A DNA stretch of 64,000 nt from Onthophagus taurus (GCF_036711975.1 NC_091973.1:4836001-4900000), one strand, 5' to 3'. Shown: positions 25,570-38,460, counted from the first letter of the stretch. Numbers and translations: made by a program. Notes: generated by a model not told the origin, from the letters alone.

Positions 25570-26165
25570 ATAAGTCGGCCAAACTTATTTCTTATATCAC
25601 GAAGAGTACTTGGGGAAGCCGAATAATCTCGGCCGACTTCGAAGACGTCGGCCGTCCCAAGTATCATGAACTATCTTTAGGGCGGCCGACGTCTTCGAAG
25701 TCGGCCGAGGTTATTTTTTATATCACAAATTATACATAATTATTTCTTATGTCACGAAAATAGTTGGGGCGCTCGACGTCTTCGAAGTCGGCCGAACTTA
25801 TTTCTTATATCACGAAGAGTACTTGGAGGAGCCCAATAATCTCGGCCGACTTCGAAGATGTCGGCCGTCCCAAGTACCATGAACTATTTTTAGGGCGGCC
25901 GACGTCTTCGAAGTCGGCCGAGGTTATTTTTTATATCACAAATTTTATATAATTATTTCTTATGTCACGAAAATAGTTGGGGCGGCCGACGTCTTCGAAG
26001 TCGGCCGAGGTTATTTCTTATATCACGAAGAGTACTTGGGGAAGCCGAATAATCTCGGCCGACTTCGAAGACGTCGGCCGCCCCAAGTATTGCCGTCTTT
26101 GAAGTCGGCCGCCCTAAGTATTGTGCATGGGGCGATTATTAGATTATTTCTTCTATCACGAACAA
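25570..26165. repeat. GGCCGAC hairpin array, locus 1
   Basis: Repeated palindromes of the type CGGCCGA..CTTCGAAG..TCGGCCG (for example at 25633-25653, 25683-25708 and 25841-25867), separated by TTATTTCTTATATCACGAA and by CCCAAGTA/TACTTGGG strings that are themselves inverted. The same family makes up the 48.6-50.4 kb array. Each core could fold into a GC-rich hairpin. No protein is encoded: open frames across it repeat the same peptide (RPTSSKSAE) and are artefacts. Confidence 0.85.
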
Positions 26166-27933
26166 TACTAAGGGCTACTAAAGCTTTATAATTCAAAGTA
26201 TTTGAAATTAAAACCTCATAGAAGCAACGCGCACATCTCTAACTTGTAGGTGAGTTCCTTTCTTATCTAAGACTTTTTTCCTTAACACCATCAAACGAAG
26301 AGTGCATATCCAAGGAAGTCAAGTATGCAGATTTCTCTGCTGATCCACTTCTCAGTTATACAACTCAGGCAGAAAATGAGATCTTGCGCAATGAGGTTGG
26401 TTATGTCGTGTGAGTAGTGTTGCAAGGTCTATAGAACATCAGGTTACCCAATGCCGATTATCCTCCTCTGAGAGGCAAGGTGGGTCAGTGACGTAGCTGG
26501 TTCTATGAACAACACGATGCGAGGTTTAAATATTTTATATAGACTGTACCACAGTATAGGCTATCTTTTACTCTGACTGTATCGAACCAGTGACGTCAAT
26601 ATGCGGGGTAATAATCGATACTACAGAGGCATAGGGAATTTGGTAACCTTATGTTTTTTTATTTTCAGGTAAAAAAATTGGAACGATCATTAGTTCTCAA
26701 AATCAGATTCTTATGTGTAAAAATTATTGGATGAGAAACTTCCTAAAAGGAACCAAAAGAATTGTGAATTCTGATCATACTTGTTTATTCAATAAATCAA
26801 TTTCTATAAAATTTAATTTTTCTCCCTCTCCTCAGCAAGATCCTTGAGCTGTTGCAATCTGCGTTACTGTCTCTTTTCCATGACGAACATGCTAGAAGTC
26901 TTCAGAACATGGAATGTGGACCTGATGGCCTGCATCTCTTGTAGATCTTTCTTAACTACGGCTTTGCAAGGAAAAATTGAGGTTGCTCTTCATAAATTAT
27001 ATAAATTTACTTTTAATGTCTTGTGAGTGGGGTGATAGATTGACACAATTATTGCTAGTGATGAGTCTAAATTGGATATTTTAGATTTTTTGCCGCTATC
27101 TATGAATGAAAATCCTAAAATGAGATTGTTCAATTACAGTTAGCTATAATTATCTTTAAACCGGAAATGTTTAGAATATTTAAAGTAAATGTATTGTTGA
27201 ATGAGTAACTCATGAGTAATCTCGGTATTATTCCAATCGTTATCTAATAAGATTGCGAATTCTCGAAAAGATAATTGTCATCTGAGTAAGGTTGTTCATG
27301 TGCGTCAATGGTTTATTTCAAGTCTTTTGTTATGAACAATAAAATTAATCAACCAACAATGCGGCTATATATTATGAGTGCTTTTGCACTTAAATTATAA
27401 TGAGTTTATTAGACCTTTAAATAGTACTTGACAACAAATTTTTTAAGTCTATAATTTAATTTATTCGTAGAAAAAGATAACCGCAGCGATAGCTAAATTG
27501 ATAAAGAAAACGTAATTGATCAATATTTGTTTTTTTGAAATAGGTTGATTTGAATTATCGTTTCTATTCCGTGAGTCACAACTCGCGAGCGTTAATTGGT
27601 TTTAATGCGTTATATTTTTAGAAAGAGAAACCGGAGTCGTTCGCGAGTTAAATTATTAATCGTATAACAATATAATATACTTTTTAGTATTAGGGCGGTC
27701 AAATATTTGTTTTCATTACATAAGATAAAGAGGTTATCTCCGGTTTTTAGGGTATCCGCGCTCACTCCAGCATGACATGGAGTGATGTTCAGAGCTCCAT
27801 GTTTCGCTCAGTGATAAAATGTGCCTCGCGTAGACCGAGTGCGGTTTAAGTTCAAGTGAAAATGTTCACGAAACGCCTCGAAACTAATCAAAAACAACCC
27901 AAACAACAATACACTTGGAAAACGTAACTAAGG
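26166..27933 (+). other. GlcT: Intergenic, upstream of GlcT
   Basis: Holds the second copy of the direct repeat (26665-26950) and otherwise AT-rich DNA. The GC-richer 27740-27930 just before the start codon is the likely promoter and 5' UTR of GlcT; no TATA box is obvious. Confidence 0.45.
26665..26950 (+). repeat. Direct repeat, copy 2
   Basis: Same orientation as copy 1 at 25105-25335, with about 50 bp extra before the shared GGACCTGATGGCCT segment. No open reading frame with family resemblance. Confidence 0.75.
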
Positions 27934-30900
27934 ATGGTCCCAATGCTTTACACCCTTTACGGGTTCGCAATTTTCTTTTTCATCTACTGGTGCGCCATGT
28001 GGTTAATTCATCTCGTTGCTATCTTTTACGGGTAATTTCAGCATTAATAAACCTTTAATTATTACAAATATATAAAATTAAACAACATAACCTCAAAAAA
28101 TTAACGCCCTTAAACTTAACCTCAAATATTAATTTTTTTTTTTTAATTCCAGTAAATATAGATTGCACCAGAAAGTAGTCCAACTAGATTCAGAAACTCC
28201 TTACGCCGGCGTTTCAATAATAAAACCATTAATGGGAGTAGACCCAAATTTATTTTCAAACTTAGAAACATTCTTCACAATGACCTATCCGAAGTATGAG
28301 ATTCTCTTCTGTTTGGAGGACGACACAGATCCAGCAATAATGCTTGTACGCAGCCTGATGGAGAAATATCCAAAAGTGGATGCAAAATTATACCTAGGCG
28401 CGGGTTCCGTGGGAGTTAACCCCAAAATCAACAATATGAACAAGGCCTATGATGCCGTCAGTTATGAGTTTGTGCTTATCTCAGACAGCGGGATTAGAAG
28501 TAGGTATCAAAAGAGATTTTTATTTAAGCTTTTATTAATACCCTAATTTTTGTTTAATTCTAATCGTTAATAAATTTTTTTTTGTAGTGAAAGAGGATAC
28601 TTTGCAAGATATGATGCGTTATATGTCCGAAAATACCGCTTTAGTTCATCAAATGCCATTTACAAGTGATCGGGATGGTTTCGCTGGAACGTTGGAGAAA
28701 GTAAGTTTTACTTGGTTCCAAAAAATGGAAAAATGAAAATGAATTGGTGTTGTAGATCTACTTTGGGACAGCTCAATCACGCATATACTTAGCAGCTGAC
28801 TTCATAAACATAAACTGCCACACAGGAATGTCTGCGTTAATCCGTAAATCTGTGCTGGATGAAGATGGCGGCTTGAAAACGTTTGGTTGCTATCTCGCCG
28901 AAGATTTCTTCATGGCCAAGGCCTTAAAAGATAAAGGATGGAAAATGCGGATTTGCAGTCAACCAGCTTTGCAAAACTCCGGAATTTGTGATGTCAATAG
29001 TTTTCAAGCTCGTCTTACAAGGTTAATTTTAAAGACAAATTTATTTTAAGATATTAACCCCCTATATTTTAGATGGGCAAAACTACGTGTTGCAATGCTA
29101 CCTCTAATAGTAATCATGGAACCACTTTCGGAGTGTATGGTAATAGGGTTAGGTGCCGCATGGGCTGTTAATGTCCTGTTCAAGTGGGACGTCTTAGGAT
29201 TTTACTTAATCCACATTCTTATGTGGTTCATCTGTGATTGGATATTATTATCAATCGTTCAGGTATGTGTAAGCAATTTCCGTTTTGATATGCTATACTT
29301 AGATTATTTGACCTTAATATGATAACCTTTTTATAAAGACGACTTTATTTTCTTGGGTTATCACTTTGAAAATAACTACAGTGACAATGTACTCTTCTAT
29401 TATATAGAAAAAAAAATAATACAGTTTTATGTAAGTATACAGTGTGTCCCAAGATAGATGTTACAAGAGGTATAATGACTTAAACATTTTTGAATGTTAT
29501 TTTAAGTATATTTTCATATTTTGAAAATCAACTCGGCCTTGATAGTGAAGAAAACTATTTTGAGTTCAGGTAAAGTAAGCTTTTTGTTCATGATACTGCA
29601 AAATGTCATTAAGAAAAGTTATTCAGAATGAGAAATTATGGCACTATGCAAAATTTCAGACAGATCTACCTACATTAATTAAACCACCATATTTTAAATT
29701 AGATCAGAGTGAAGAAAAAAAAAAACAATGAAAACTGCCATGAAAAAAAAATGACTTAAGTCGCAAATATTAACAAATAAATTGTATTATCCCTCAGTTT
29801 TAATTCACATTTCAATTACTGTACAATATTTGTTAGTTAAATTAAAATGTGATGGTTCAACCAAAGTAGATAGATCCTTCTGAAATTTTGTATAGGACCA
29901 TAATTTCTCATTTTGAACAACTTTTCTTAATAACATTTTTCCGTATCATGAACAAAAAGATTACTTTACCTAATCTAAAAATAGTTTTCGATTCATAGTC
30001 AAGGCCGCCTTTGTTTTCAAAATATGAAAATGTTCTTAAAATTCTCTTCACACCAAACAGCGCTTAATTCCTTAGCCTTAAAATGAATTTCGAAAATTTT
30101 TAAGTCGTTATAACATCTATCCTGGGACACCTGTATGTACAGAGTTGGTTAAAACTTCTATTTAATAAATATTGAATTAAAACATGCATTCAATGTAAAA
30201 TATTTATTTAATCCATTTGAAACAAGAACACAATTTTATTACACAGGCACTTTTTGACCCCTATAATATAAAAATCAACCCCTATAATACTTTGCATCAT
30301 AACTTTTTAAAGCCTCTACTTTTACTGTTTAAAAATTTGATTTATGTATAGGGATTCAATACGCAACTTTTTTATCTCTTGACGTTTTCTCCTAAAACTA
30401 TTAGTTTGATCACAAAAAAATAAAATAATACACAGGCTCAAGTGAATTAATTCAGATTGGTTATTATTAGTCAAAGAAATGAAGTTATGTCAAATTGATC
30501 TCAGGATTATTTTATTTTTTGTGGTCAAACTAATAATTTGTTAGTTGTAAAATGTGATAACACTCTGTACAACACTTAATATTTGGGTTCTGAGTTTATG
30601 AAGAGGTGATTTAAGTATTCCACTAAGGTTGAAGGTTGATTTGAATAAAAAATTAAGTTAATTAAGTCGACACGCGTACGCGAATCTATAATTTAAACTA
30701 TACTATACCAAACGAAGTCCTTAATTCAATAAATATGAGAATCTTTTAGCTTTGTTTTATAATAACTTTGTCCCAGACACTAACGAATTTAATTATAACA
30801 GAATTCGACAATTTCTTGGTTTTATAGGAGCCAGGTTATCTAATTTCTTTTTTAGCTAAGAGATAGAAAGTATTTGCTTGTATTATTAAGGTGTTCCACA

Positions 30901-31445
30901 TCAAACCACATTTTACAACTTTTTTAACATCGCCTTTGATATCGCTAAACTCAATATGTTTCTTTGCCTTCCTAATCATTCTTATGGCATTTCTCATCGT
31001 CTTTCGACTAATATATATCAACACTCAGGAGTGTGTAGGATGTTGGAAAGTCTCTATTAAATCATTATCGTCATCATTATCATCTTCCTTGATATTTGTA
31101 ATCATCTCCCAATATTATTCATGATATCCATCAACATCGTCCTTAATATCCTTCTTCGAATCATGTTTTCCTGTCTCTGTTTTTATGATATAGGTTTTAA
31201 ATTATATTATAATAATATATATAATAGTAATTATTTGAGGTTGAGAAAATGTTTGTTTGTTTCAGAATGGCTCATTACCTTTTAATAAATTCGATTTCGT
31301 TGTCGCGTGGTTATTCAGAGAGTGTTCAGGCCCGTACTTGTTTCTGCATGCAATATTCGACCCGGAAATAAAATGGCGATCGAGGATTTATAAGTTGGCG
31401 TGGGGTGGTGTGGCGCAAGAGATCAAGCCGCGGATAAAGTTTTGA
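27934..31445 (+). CDS. GlcT: Ceramide glucosyltransferase
   Basis: Transfers glucose from UDP-glucose to ceramide on the cytosolic face of the Golgi, the first step of glycosphingolipid synthesis. Exons 27934-28031, 28153-28499, 28588-28700, 28756-29021, 29073-29262, 31266-31445; 1194 nt, 397 aa, against about 394 in mammals. The N-terminal membrane anchor (FAIFFFIYWCAMWLIHLVAI) is followed by the GT21-type catalytic domain. The conserved residues fall at the same numbers as in the mammalian enzyme: Asp92 (LEDDTDP), Asp144 (SDSGIR), Asp236 (LAEDFF) and the R272-x-x-R-W276 motif (RLTRW). C-terminal hydrophobic segments include LPLIVIMEPLSECMVIGLGA. Position 193, His in mammals, is Gln here (FGTAQS). 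Intron 5 is 2 kb and carries a foldback element. All junctions are GT-AG and in frame. Confidence 0.96.
29431..30140. mobile_element. Foldback element of about 710 bp in GlcT intron 5
   Basis: The left end (AGTGTGTCCCAAGATAGATG from 29441) and right end (CATCTATCCTGGGACACC, about 30115-30132) are inverted. Homology continues inward for about 270 bp on each side, for example CAAAATATGAAAATG near 30020 against CATATTTTGAAAATC near 29516. The terminal GTGTCCC string is common at insect DNA transposon ends. No transposase is encoded, so it is non-autonomous. Confidence 0.75.
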
Positions 31446-32310
31446 CATTTGGCATTTTAGATGGGGTACCAAGCGACGGAGGCCGCGTGTGTTTGTAAAT
31501 AGCCGGAAGCCGGAACCTTCCTACAAATTTTTCCAATCTTCGGATTAGATATAAAAAAAATACATATCGTCTGTAGGCGTAGTAATTTTACATTTACATT
31601 CGTCATAATTGTATAAGCGTAGAATGTAACTAACTATTGATGTCATTTTGAGATCACTAGCTCTTTATTTATTGCTCCTTTTTCCTCCCTCTCCCTTTGT
31701 GATATAATTTAAATGTACGTATACCGGCACATTATCTTTATATATTCTTCTAATTAATTTTACGTAGCTCCAAGAACAAAAAGAAAAATGCTATACGTTA
31801 CAGTTTTGCAATCTTACGCGTGCACACTCAAAATTCTCGATCTGAACGTATTTTAGTCAATTTTGTGATAAGTGACGGAACGAAACGAATGCCCTGAATA
31901 AAATAATGGGGTAATTTTGATACGTTCCACCGCGAAAATTAAAAAAGAAGAAGAATAATGTACAATTAATTAAACAAATTAGTACCGTCTTTAGATATAT
32001 ACATAATAAATATATATATTTCCTAAACTTAACGCCTAATTATAGCTACCACTTACATTTTGTCCTCGTAATACTCAAACTGAGTACGAACCGAGGAATC
32101 ATTTGCATACCTTCATACATTACGAAGTCGTTATATACGATATATTTAATATACGATCGATTATTGCGCATTATTATAACTTTATACCAACATTTTTTGT
32201 CGAAATTTCGTCGCTATCGTTCTTGTCGAAACGCTATTATATACGAGAGACTGTTTTTTCGCGAAGCCATTGCGTTTTATTATTAATTATTCGTTTCCAT
32301 TTGTAATAAA
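31446..32310 (+). other. GlcT: GlcT 3' UTR
   Basis: AT-rich. AATAAA at 32305-32310 is a good poly(A) signal, giving a 3' UTR of about 0.9 kb. Earlier AATAAA strings (for example near 31897 and 32007) could give shorter forms. Confidence 0.55.
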
Positions 32311-34413
32311 GTATTTTACATAAAAATTATTTTTTATTTCGTTCCTATTTTTTTATTATTTTCTGAGATTTCGAGGAATAAAATTCAAGATAAAATCATT
32401 TTAAAAGTTATTCACTGATATGTTTCAGATTAAGAAGATACATCATCGTAATAAATACGCGCATCAACTCAATGTAGATGGCACTCGAGTCACCACCTGT
32501 TGATAAATATTAAAATTTTTGGGAATTTTTTATCTAAAACTTTTCCTTGAGGAATGTCTGATTAAGATTAAAAATATCTAAGGTAATGTTTATGTATTAA
32601 TAATTTTTTTGAAATGTGTTTTTTGTAATTTTTTTTAGGGAATGCGATTAAAAAGGAAAAACTTGGATTAGAAGAGTTTTTCATTTGTAATGTTGTTTTT
32701 CTTATTTGATTTTGCAAAAACCATTTGGTGTTTCCCTCCAGGTATTTTAATTACGGTTTACCTGAGGCACAATAATGGCGCCTAAGAGCTAAGCGCGGTG
32801 TGCGCAATCTCTGAAATTTACCGTCAGGTGTGCGAGGTGCACAGGTATACGCGTTCGTGTAGATAGCGACTTCGGACGACTCAAGCGATACGTTTTCGAG
32901 TGAAATGAGTGCGTAAAAGACGACCGGAAAAAAGTGTACCAGGGATGCGGTTCATCAACTCCGTCTGATTGGTATGACAACATTTCGAGTTCGCCCCCGC
33001 GTTGGCCCCCCAAACACGTTTAAATAAGCTCTCCCCGAGTCGTTCTTCGAGACGGTCCTCGTTTTTTTCGCCCAGCATTGTTATGCGGCCACGTCGGTTC
33101 TCCGTCAACGGCAAATTTCCGCATTTCCAAGCTTTCCACAACTGTTTTTTAAATATATTTTTTAAACATTTTTAAAGTAGTGATTAATTTTTTTTAAAAG
33201 ACATCTTAAATATTTAACGAAAACGTGTTTGGATTGTGTATTTAAATTTTTTTAAATATTACATTGTAATATTAAGTCGTTGTTGTTTGTATGGAATTGT
33301 TGACATTCCTCGAATACCTCGGCCTTAAAGGTGTGGCATGTGTACGTAGAGTGACAACATTTCGTGTTGTGAGACGAAGAGAGTCTGAAATAGAACGATA
33401 TTATTAAAATTTAAAAAAACGATTACTCAAAAATTTTTTTTGAAAAATGTTTTCGAAATTGCTTTGAACTGATGTAAGACAATAATAATAGTTGTTATCT
33501 TATCTTTGATGGCTCTTTAATCCTTAGTTTAATGTTACAAAAAAAAAAAACAGGCACGTTGCTTTCACTGGATTATTGGAAATTAGCGGAAACGAAAATA
33601 AGAGTTTTTTTCCTAGATAAATAAAATAAATTGAGTATTAGAAAATTTTTGTTTTTTTAACTTTCTCTTCGTCAATTTCCAAACGTTTAGCGACAATGAT
33701 AAACGCGGGCTCGCTCATTTAAATTCCCGTCGTCCGATTTCCGGTGTTTACTGCCGTTTTGTCGTTTCCTTTTTGATAACATTGCCTCATTGTACCCGCT
33801 TTAGCTGGCAAGCTCGCCATTATTTTATTAATTACTTTTGCGGCAACAGAGAAAGTGCGCGTCGGCTTCTTTTCTTGATTTCGTTTTATTTCAAAACATC
33901 TACGTCGAAATCCACAATATAAAATGATTCACTATTATCAGTAAAATTATTGATAACAGTGCACTGATAATAAAAATATTTAGCACACAAAATTTGATTG
34001 AGATCAATAGGTTGTGTCAATAAATTTAAAAAAATACGATTAAAATCTTACTCATTACTTAATTTCCTTTGAAATTTTATTATTTATATTTTAATTATCA
34101 ACTTTCTAAATTAACTTGATTTCTCCATTAAATTAAATTATTTATTAATTATCTAAAATATTATCAAATCGATTTTTTAATGACTACAAACGTATCTTTT
34201 AAGTTTAATATATCCAATTGAATTCGATAAAATCAATCAACTACCGTGCTTTATTGTATTTTTTTAATTTTATTAATTTAAAAAAATTATTTATTATCTA
34301 CCGATTATCATCGTCGGCAGACTTCAATTAAACGTGATACCAATCGTTGATGAATTGTTTTAGGATTCAACGCGAATTTATTTAAAAAGCAACGTTAAAA
34401 GAAAACATAAAAC
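32311..34413 (+). promoter_or_regulatory. Upstream region and 5' UTR of Eps8-like gene
   Basis: A GC-richer segment at about 32770-33130 stands out in AT-rich surroundings and may be promoter plus a non-coding first exon. A polypyrimidine-AG at 34353-34363 would start the exon carrying the start codon at 34364, which implies an upstream non-coding exon. The matching donor is uncertain. Minus-strand open frames at 32789-33141 have no family resemblance. Confidence 0.4.
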
Positions 34414-37400
34414 ATGGCTTATCATTCCAATGGATATTCGCGGGATGACGACATAGATCGCGATGACCGAAACGTCGACGACAAACTCGTCTATTTGGTC
34501 GAACACCTCGCTACTTTTACCGTAGCTAAAGATAATGGCATCACCAATTCGAAAGATGGCATGCGAAGACTTCTCCAATTGGAGAAATCTAATGGAATTT
34601 GGTCACAGAAAATGCAATTAAGACTCGACCGCTCTTCGATATTAATTATGGATTACGAAACTGGGGTTAGTAAAGCCACCTTTATTAATACAACTTTCAA
34701 AACGTTTCTGTTCGTTTAGGGTATTATGGAACGATTTCCATACGATAACATTCAAGAACCAACAGCATTTACAAGCGCAGATCCAATGGAAATGTACAAC
34801 AATATCCTCGTTTTCAGTGTCACAAATAGTAACTCATCTCATCCAATTGAAATGCACATATTCCAGGTAAAACGTTATTATTATCTCTGATATCAATTTA
34901 CCAAAAAATCGTTATCGATAATTTTATTTTTTATTCCTCAGTGTCAGAGTATCTCCGCCCAAGACCTCGTCGAAGATTTAAAACAACTTCAGATGGGAAA
35001 AACATTAACGCGTAGTAGAAAAACTAGCATACCGCCGCAAAGTCAAAAACCACCAGGACAACACGTGATGGCCTCAAGAGATTACCGGGAAATCGACTCG
35101 GAATTGGCCACCAACAACGACGACAATAGTTCGACCACCAGCGATCAGTATGAACGAGACGTGACGGTTTTAAATCATTGTTTCGATGATATCGAAAAAT
35201 TTATCGCCCGGTTACAAGTTGCCGCTGCTGCTTCGAAAGAACTTGAACGTCGAAAACGGAATAGAAAGAGTAAGAAGGGTTATAACGGCGATGGTATGTT
35301 GAAGATGAGGACCAAACCACCGCACGAAAATGAATTTATTGATATTTTCCAAAAATTTAAACTCTCTTTTAACCTCCTTGCGAAATTAAGAGCCCACATT
35401 CACGATCCAAACGCACCGGAACTGGTTCATTTTCTTTTTACACCGCTTGCGTTAATCGTGGAAGCATCCCACGATACTTATTTCGACCTTCATTTGCCCC
35501 ATAAGGTAATTGCACCTTTACTTACAAGGGATGCAATTAATTTGCTTGCAAATTGTGTAACAAGTAAAGAAACAGAGTTATGGCATTCATTGGGAAATGC
35601 TTGGTTAGTTCCGAGAGATGAATGGAAAGCGCAAGTACCATCATATCACCCGGTCTTTCTTGACAAATGGAGTCCCGATTATAAAGTCGTTGATGAATTG
35701 GAATCGGACAGTAAACATTTCCGCGATATGCATAATGAGTATAGCAGCGACTACAACGATTATGACACTTCCAATCAAGATAATATGTTCTTAAACGGCG
35801 GAAGATACAGCGACAATCACGATAGAGAACCGAAAATTGAACCGGAAAGAGACATGGACCCTATAAGTGCTCGCAGCGATATTTCTGTTGATTCTATTGA
35901 GCGTAATGGAGATGATCGTAGCTTCAAAAGACTTCAAGATAATTGGTTGGAATCATTACAAAAGAGGAACGCCCAAATTGTTAAAGTTACTTATCCTAGA
36001 ACAGCTAATAATGATAAGGAATTAACTGTTGTGCGAGGAGAATATTTAGAAGTAACTATTAATTTAATTATTTGGTTAAATTAATTATTTTTGTCTTAAA
36101 AATTACACAAATTTTTTTTAGATACTTGATGATAGTCGAAAATGGTGGAAAGCTCGTAACTTCAAAGGTGAAGTTGCTCATGTACCACATACGATTGTGA
36201 CAAAGGTAAATCCGGATATTTACAACAACCCACTCTATGCTCATTATGGAAATAGACCGGTTAGCGTTGAAATAAAAAAGTTTTAAAAAATGATGATTTT
36301 TTGATTAAAAACTTGTAATTTTTTTTAGGATTCGTCGTCAGATCGCTTTAGTGATGGCCAAGTACACGGTTCGGATCATGTTTCAAGTCCTCCTTCTGTA
36401 AACACGGCTTCTGCGGAACAAATTCGGCAGCAAAGGCTCGGTAAGAAGGGAGAGTTCCGGTATTTTTGACCGGATTATTTTTGTCTTCGTAAACGTCTCT
36501 CTTCCGTCCGTTTTGTCTGCTGAATTGTACGATATGTTATTATTTTTATTATTATTATTATTATTTTGTTATATACTTGAATAATACGTACGAACGCTTT
36601 GTATCTGTACATTTGTTATATGTTCTAGTGTTTTAATGTTTTATTTTGTGGTTGTCGACGTTGCTCTCGTTTGTATTTTTTTATTGGGACATTGAAGGTT
36701 TTTACGTAATTTTAATCATGCTCATGCCAAAAAAAGATCACACCTTTTTACGTATTCTTTTGGTTAAAAAAATAGAAGGGAGATGAGATTAAGATTTTAT
36801 TCTTTTTGGGGGCACTTGTATATAAGTTTTTTCTAATTGTATTAATTTTACCAATAACATGATAATTTAAGCGAAATAAAATGGACCAGCTTTTGTCGAT
36901 TGTTGGCTGGTGCTTATTATTTCGAATAATTTAAGCAACTATGTCGCGTGCTTATTTAACCGTTTTGTAGTTATAATAGGGCGAATATTTGGCAACAATA
37001 TTTATTCGAATTTTTCAAATAGTTTCGTAACCCGATGAATCAAACAAATCTCGCGTTTCAATTAAAAGTGATTAAATTATTAAAAAAGCAATCTCTGGTG
37101 GTTCGTTTTTCTCTTAGCTCTTTTAAATTAAGTCGGGTTCTTTCGAAACACAATTCATTAACGTATTCTGGTGTATGCGAAGTCTATAGTAGTCTAAATT
37201 TAGATCTAAGCTGGTACTAAAAATACCGAAACGAAAAAGTACAGGAGCAGCGTGGTTTAAGATCTTAGTACGATCTCGTCGTTATTATAAACAAAGGCCA
37301 GGGGATCGTTGGGGAGTCATAATTTTCTCGTTTTTTACTTTAAAATAGATCTTTCAAATTTAATTTTTTTTTATTTTGAAAACCCGCCATAATTTAAATT

Positions 37401-38460
37401 TTTATTTTTTTTTTGTGACGCCCCCTTGCGTCCGTTTTAATAAACGTAAAACGCCAACTTCACACGGATAGTCCTGAAATCAGTTCACATGTGTTGGGAT
37501 GTCCGAGTTAACAATAGTGCTAAAATAGCGTACATATTATGCTGGTTTTCGTGAAATAGTGCGTTATTCTCATTCAATTCGCGTTCCAGGCTGTTTATGG
37601 TTTTCCGGGAGCCCCTTTCGGTGAGTCATTTCATTCATTATTCCCCAAAATCGCGTTCGACGATTATATAGGTTAGGGTACAATATATGATACCCCCCTT
37701 TCTTTTTATCTACAACACCGCAACTAACTTTGTAGTCTAAGCGTATGTGTTTATGCAATAAATAAGAATCACGCATAACGTGTTTTTTTTGGTATAATTT
37801 ACTCAAAAATATTTTCGACCGATTTCGATTTGTTTAATCATCTTCAGGGAGCGAAATTGTCTTTAAATGTTGCTTTTGTGTTGGTGTTAATTGGTAGCTA
37901 AATTAAAAATAATATAATTAGAACCAGAAACTCCACCTCCACCGCCACCCCCAATGCCTCCAATTGACACGGCACCAACAACCCCCGTTTCGACATTGAA
38001 ACGTACGGCTTCGATTAAATCAACTATGACAAACGGGGAGAAAATGTATGACGAGCTTAACACAGTGCTGTCGTTATTCCGCAACAAGAGAACTGATCTT
38101 GACATTAAACAGACCCCAGAGGTGTACATAAACCAAAAGTCAAATCCGTCCGAGGTCGAAAGCTGGTTAGCTGCTAAAGAGTTCTCACCATCGGTTTGTA
38201 CAAAATTAAAAAATTTTTCTGGACATCAAATTTTGGGGTTAAACAAAGATAATGCTGAAAAAATAGCCGGTCCCCTCGAAGGGAAAAGATTATATTCTCA
38301 GCTGACTATTCAGAAAAACGTTTGCGGTGTAAGTATAAACTGGATGTTTAATTTAGTTCACAAATTTATGAATTTATTTTATTAGTACCAAACTGTGAGA
38401 TCATCAGAGTTAAGAGCTATTTTAGCTAAAGCAAGGGAGAAATTTGAGAAAGAAGACTAA
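34414..38460 (+). CDS. aru: Eps8-like actin/RTK adaptor (arouser-type)
   Basis: Exons 34414-34665, 34720-34866, 34942-36051, 36122-36259, 36329-36440, 37922-38328, 38386-38460; 2241 nt, 746 aa. EPS8 proteins link receptor tyrosine kinases to Rac and actin dynamics; the fly family member is arouser. The N-terminal PTB domain is at about residues 22-160 (YLVEHLATFTV, then CQSISAQDLVEDLKQL). A central helical region follows (FIDIFQKFKLSFNLLAKLRA), then an acidic Asp/Ser/Asn linker. The SH3 domain at about 478-531 reads VKVTYPRT...ELTVVRGEYLEI and RKWWKARNFKG. A proline run (PPPPPPPMPP) lies at about 591-600, and the C-terminal EPS8 effector/SAM-like region covers about 640-746 (PSEVESWLAAKEFSPSV). 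All junctions are in frame. The symbol assumes orthology to the fly gene; vertebrate-type EPS8L naming would also fit. Confidence 0.93.
36441..36880 (+). other. aru: Possible alternative 3' end of the Eps8-like transcript
   Basis: Reading through the donor at 36441 adds GKKGEFRYF and stops at 36467-36469. AATAAA follows at 36875-36880 inside the 1.48-kb intron. Such a transcript would encode PTB and SH3 without the C-terminal effector region. There is no direct proof of use. Confidence 0.3.
37817..37847 (-). other. Hammerhead-like CTGAAGAT...GAAA motif
   Basis: Minus strand: CTGAAGAT, then GATT, a 5-nt loop, AATC, then GAAATCGG. It has the same layout as the two motifs at 15083-15446. It lies in the last long intron of the Eps8-like gene and probably marks a retroelement remnant. 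Confidence 0.4.

Noticed and set aside
32789..33141. Minus-strand open frames upstream of the Eps8-like gene
   Set aside because: GC-driven composition, no domain, and consistent with promoter or 5' UTR DNA.
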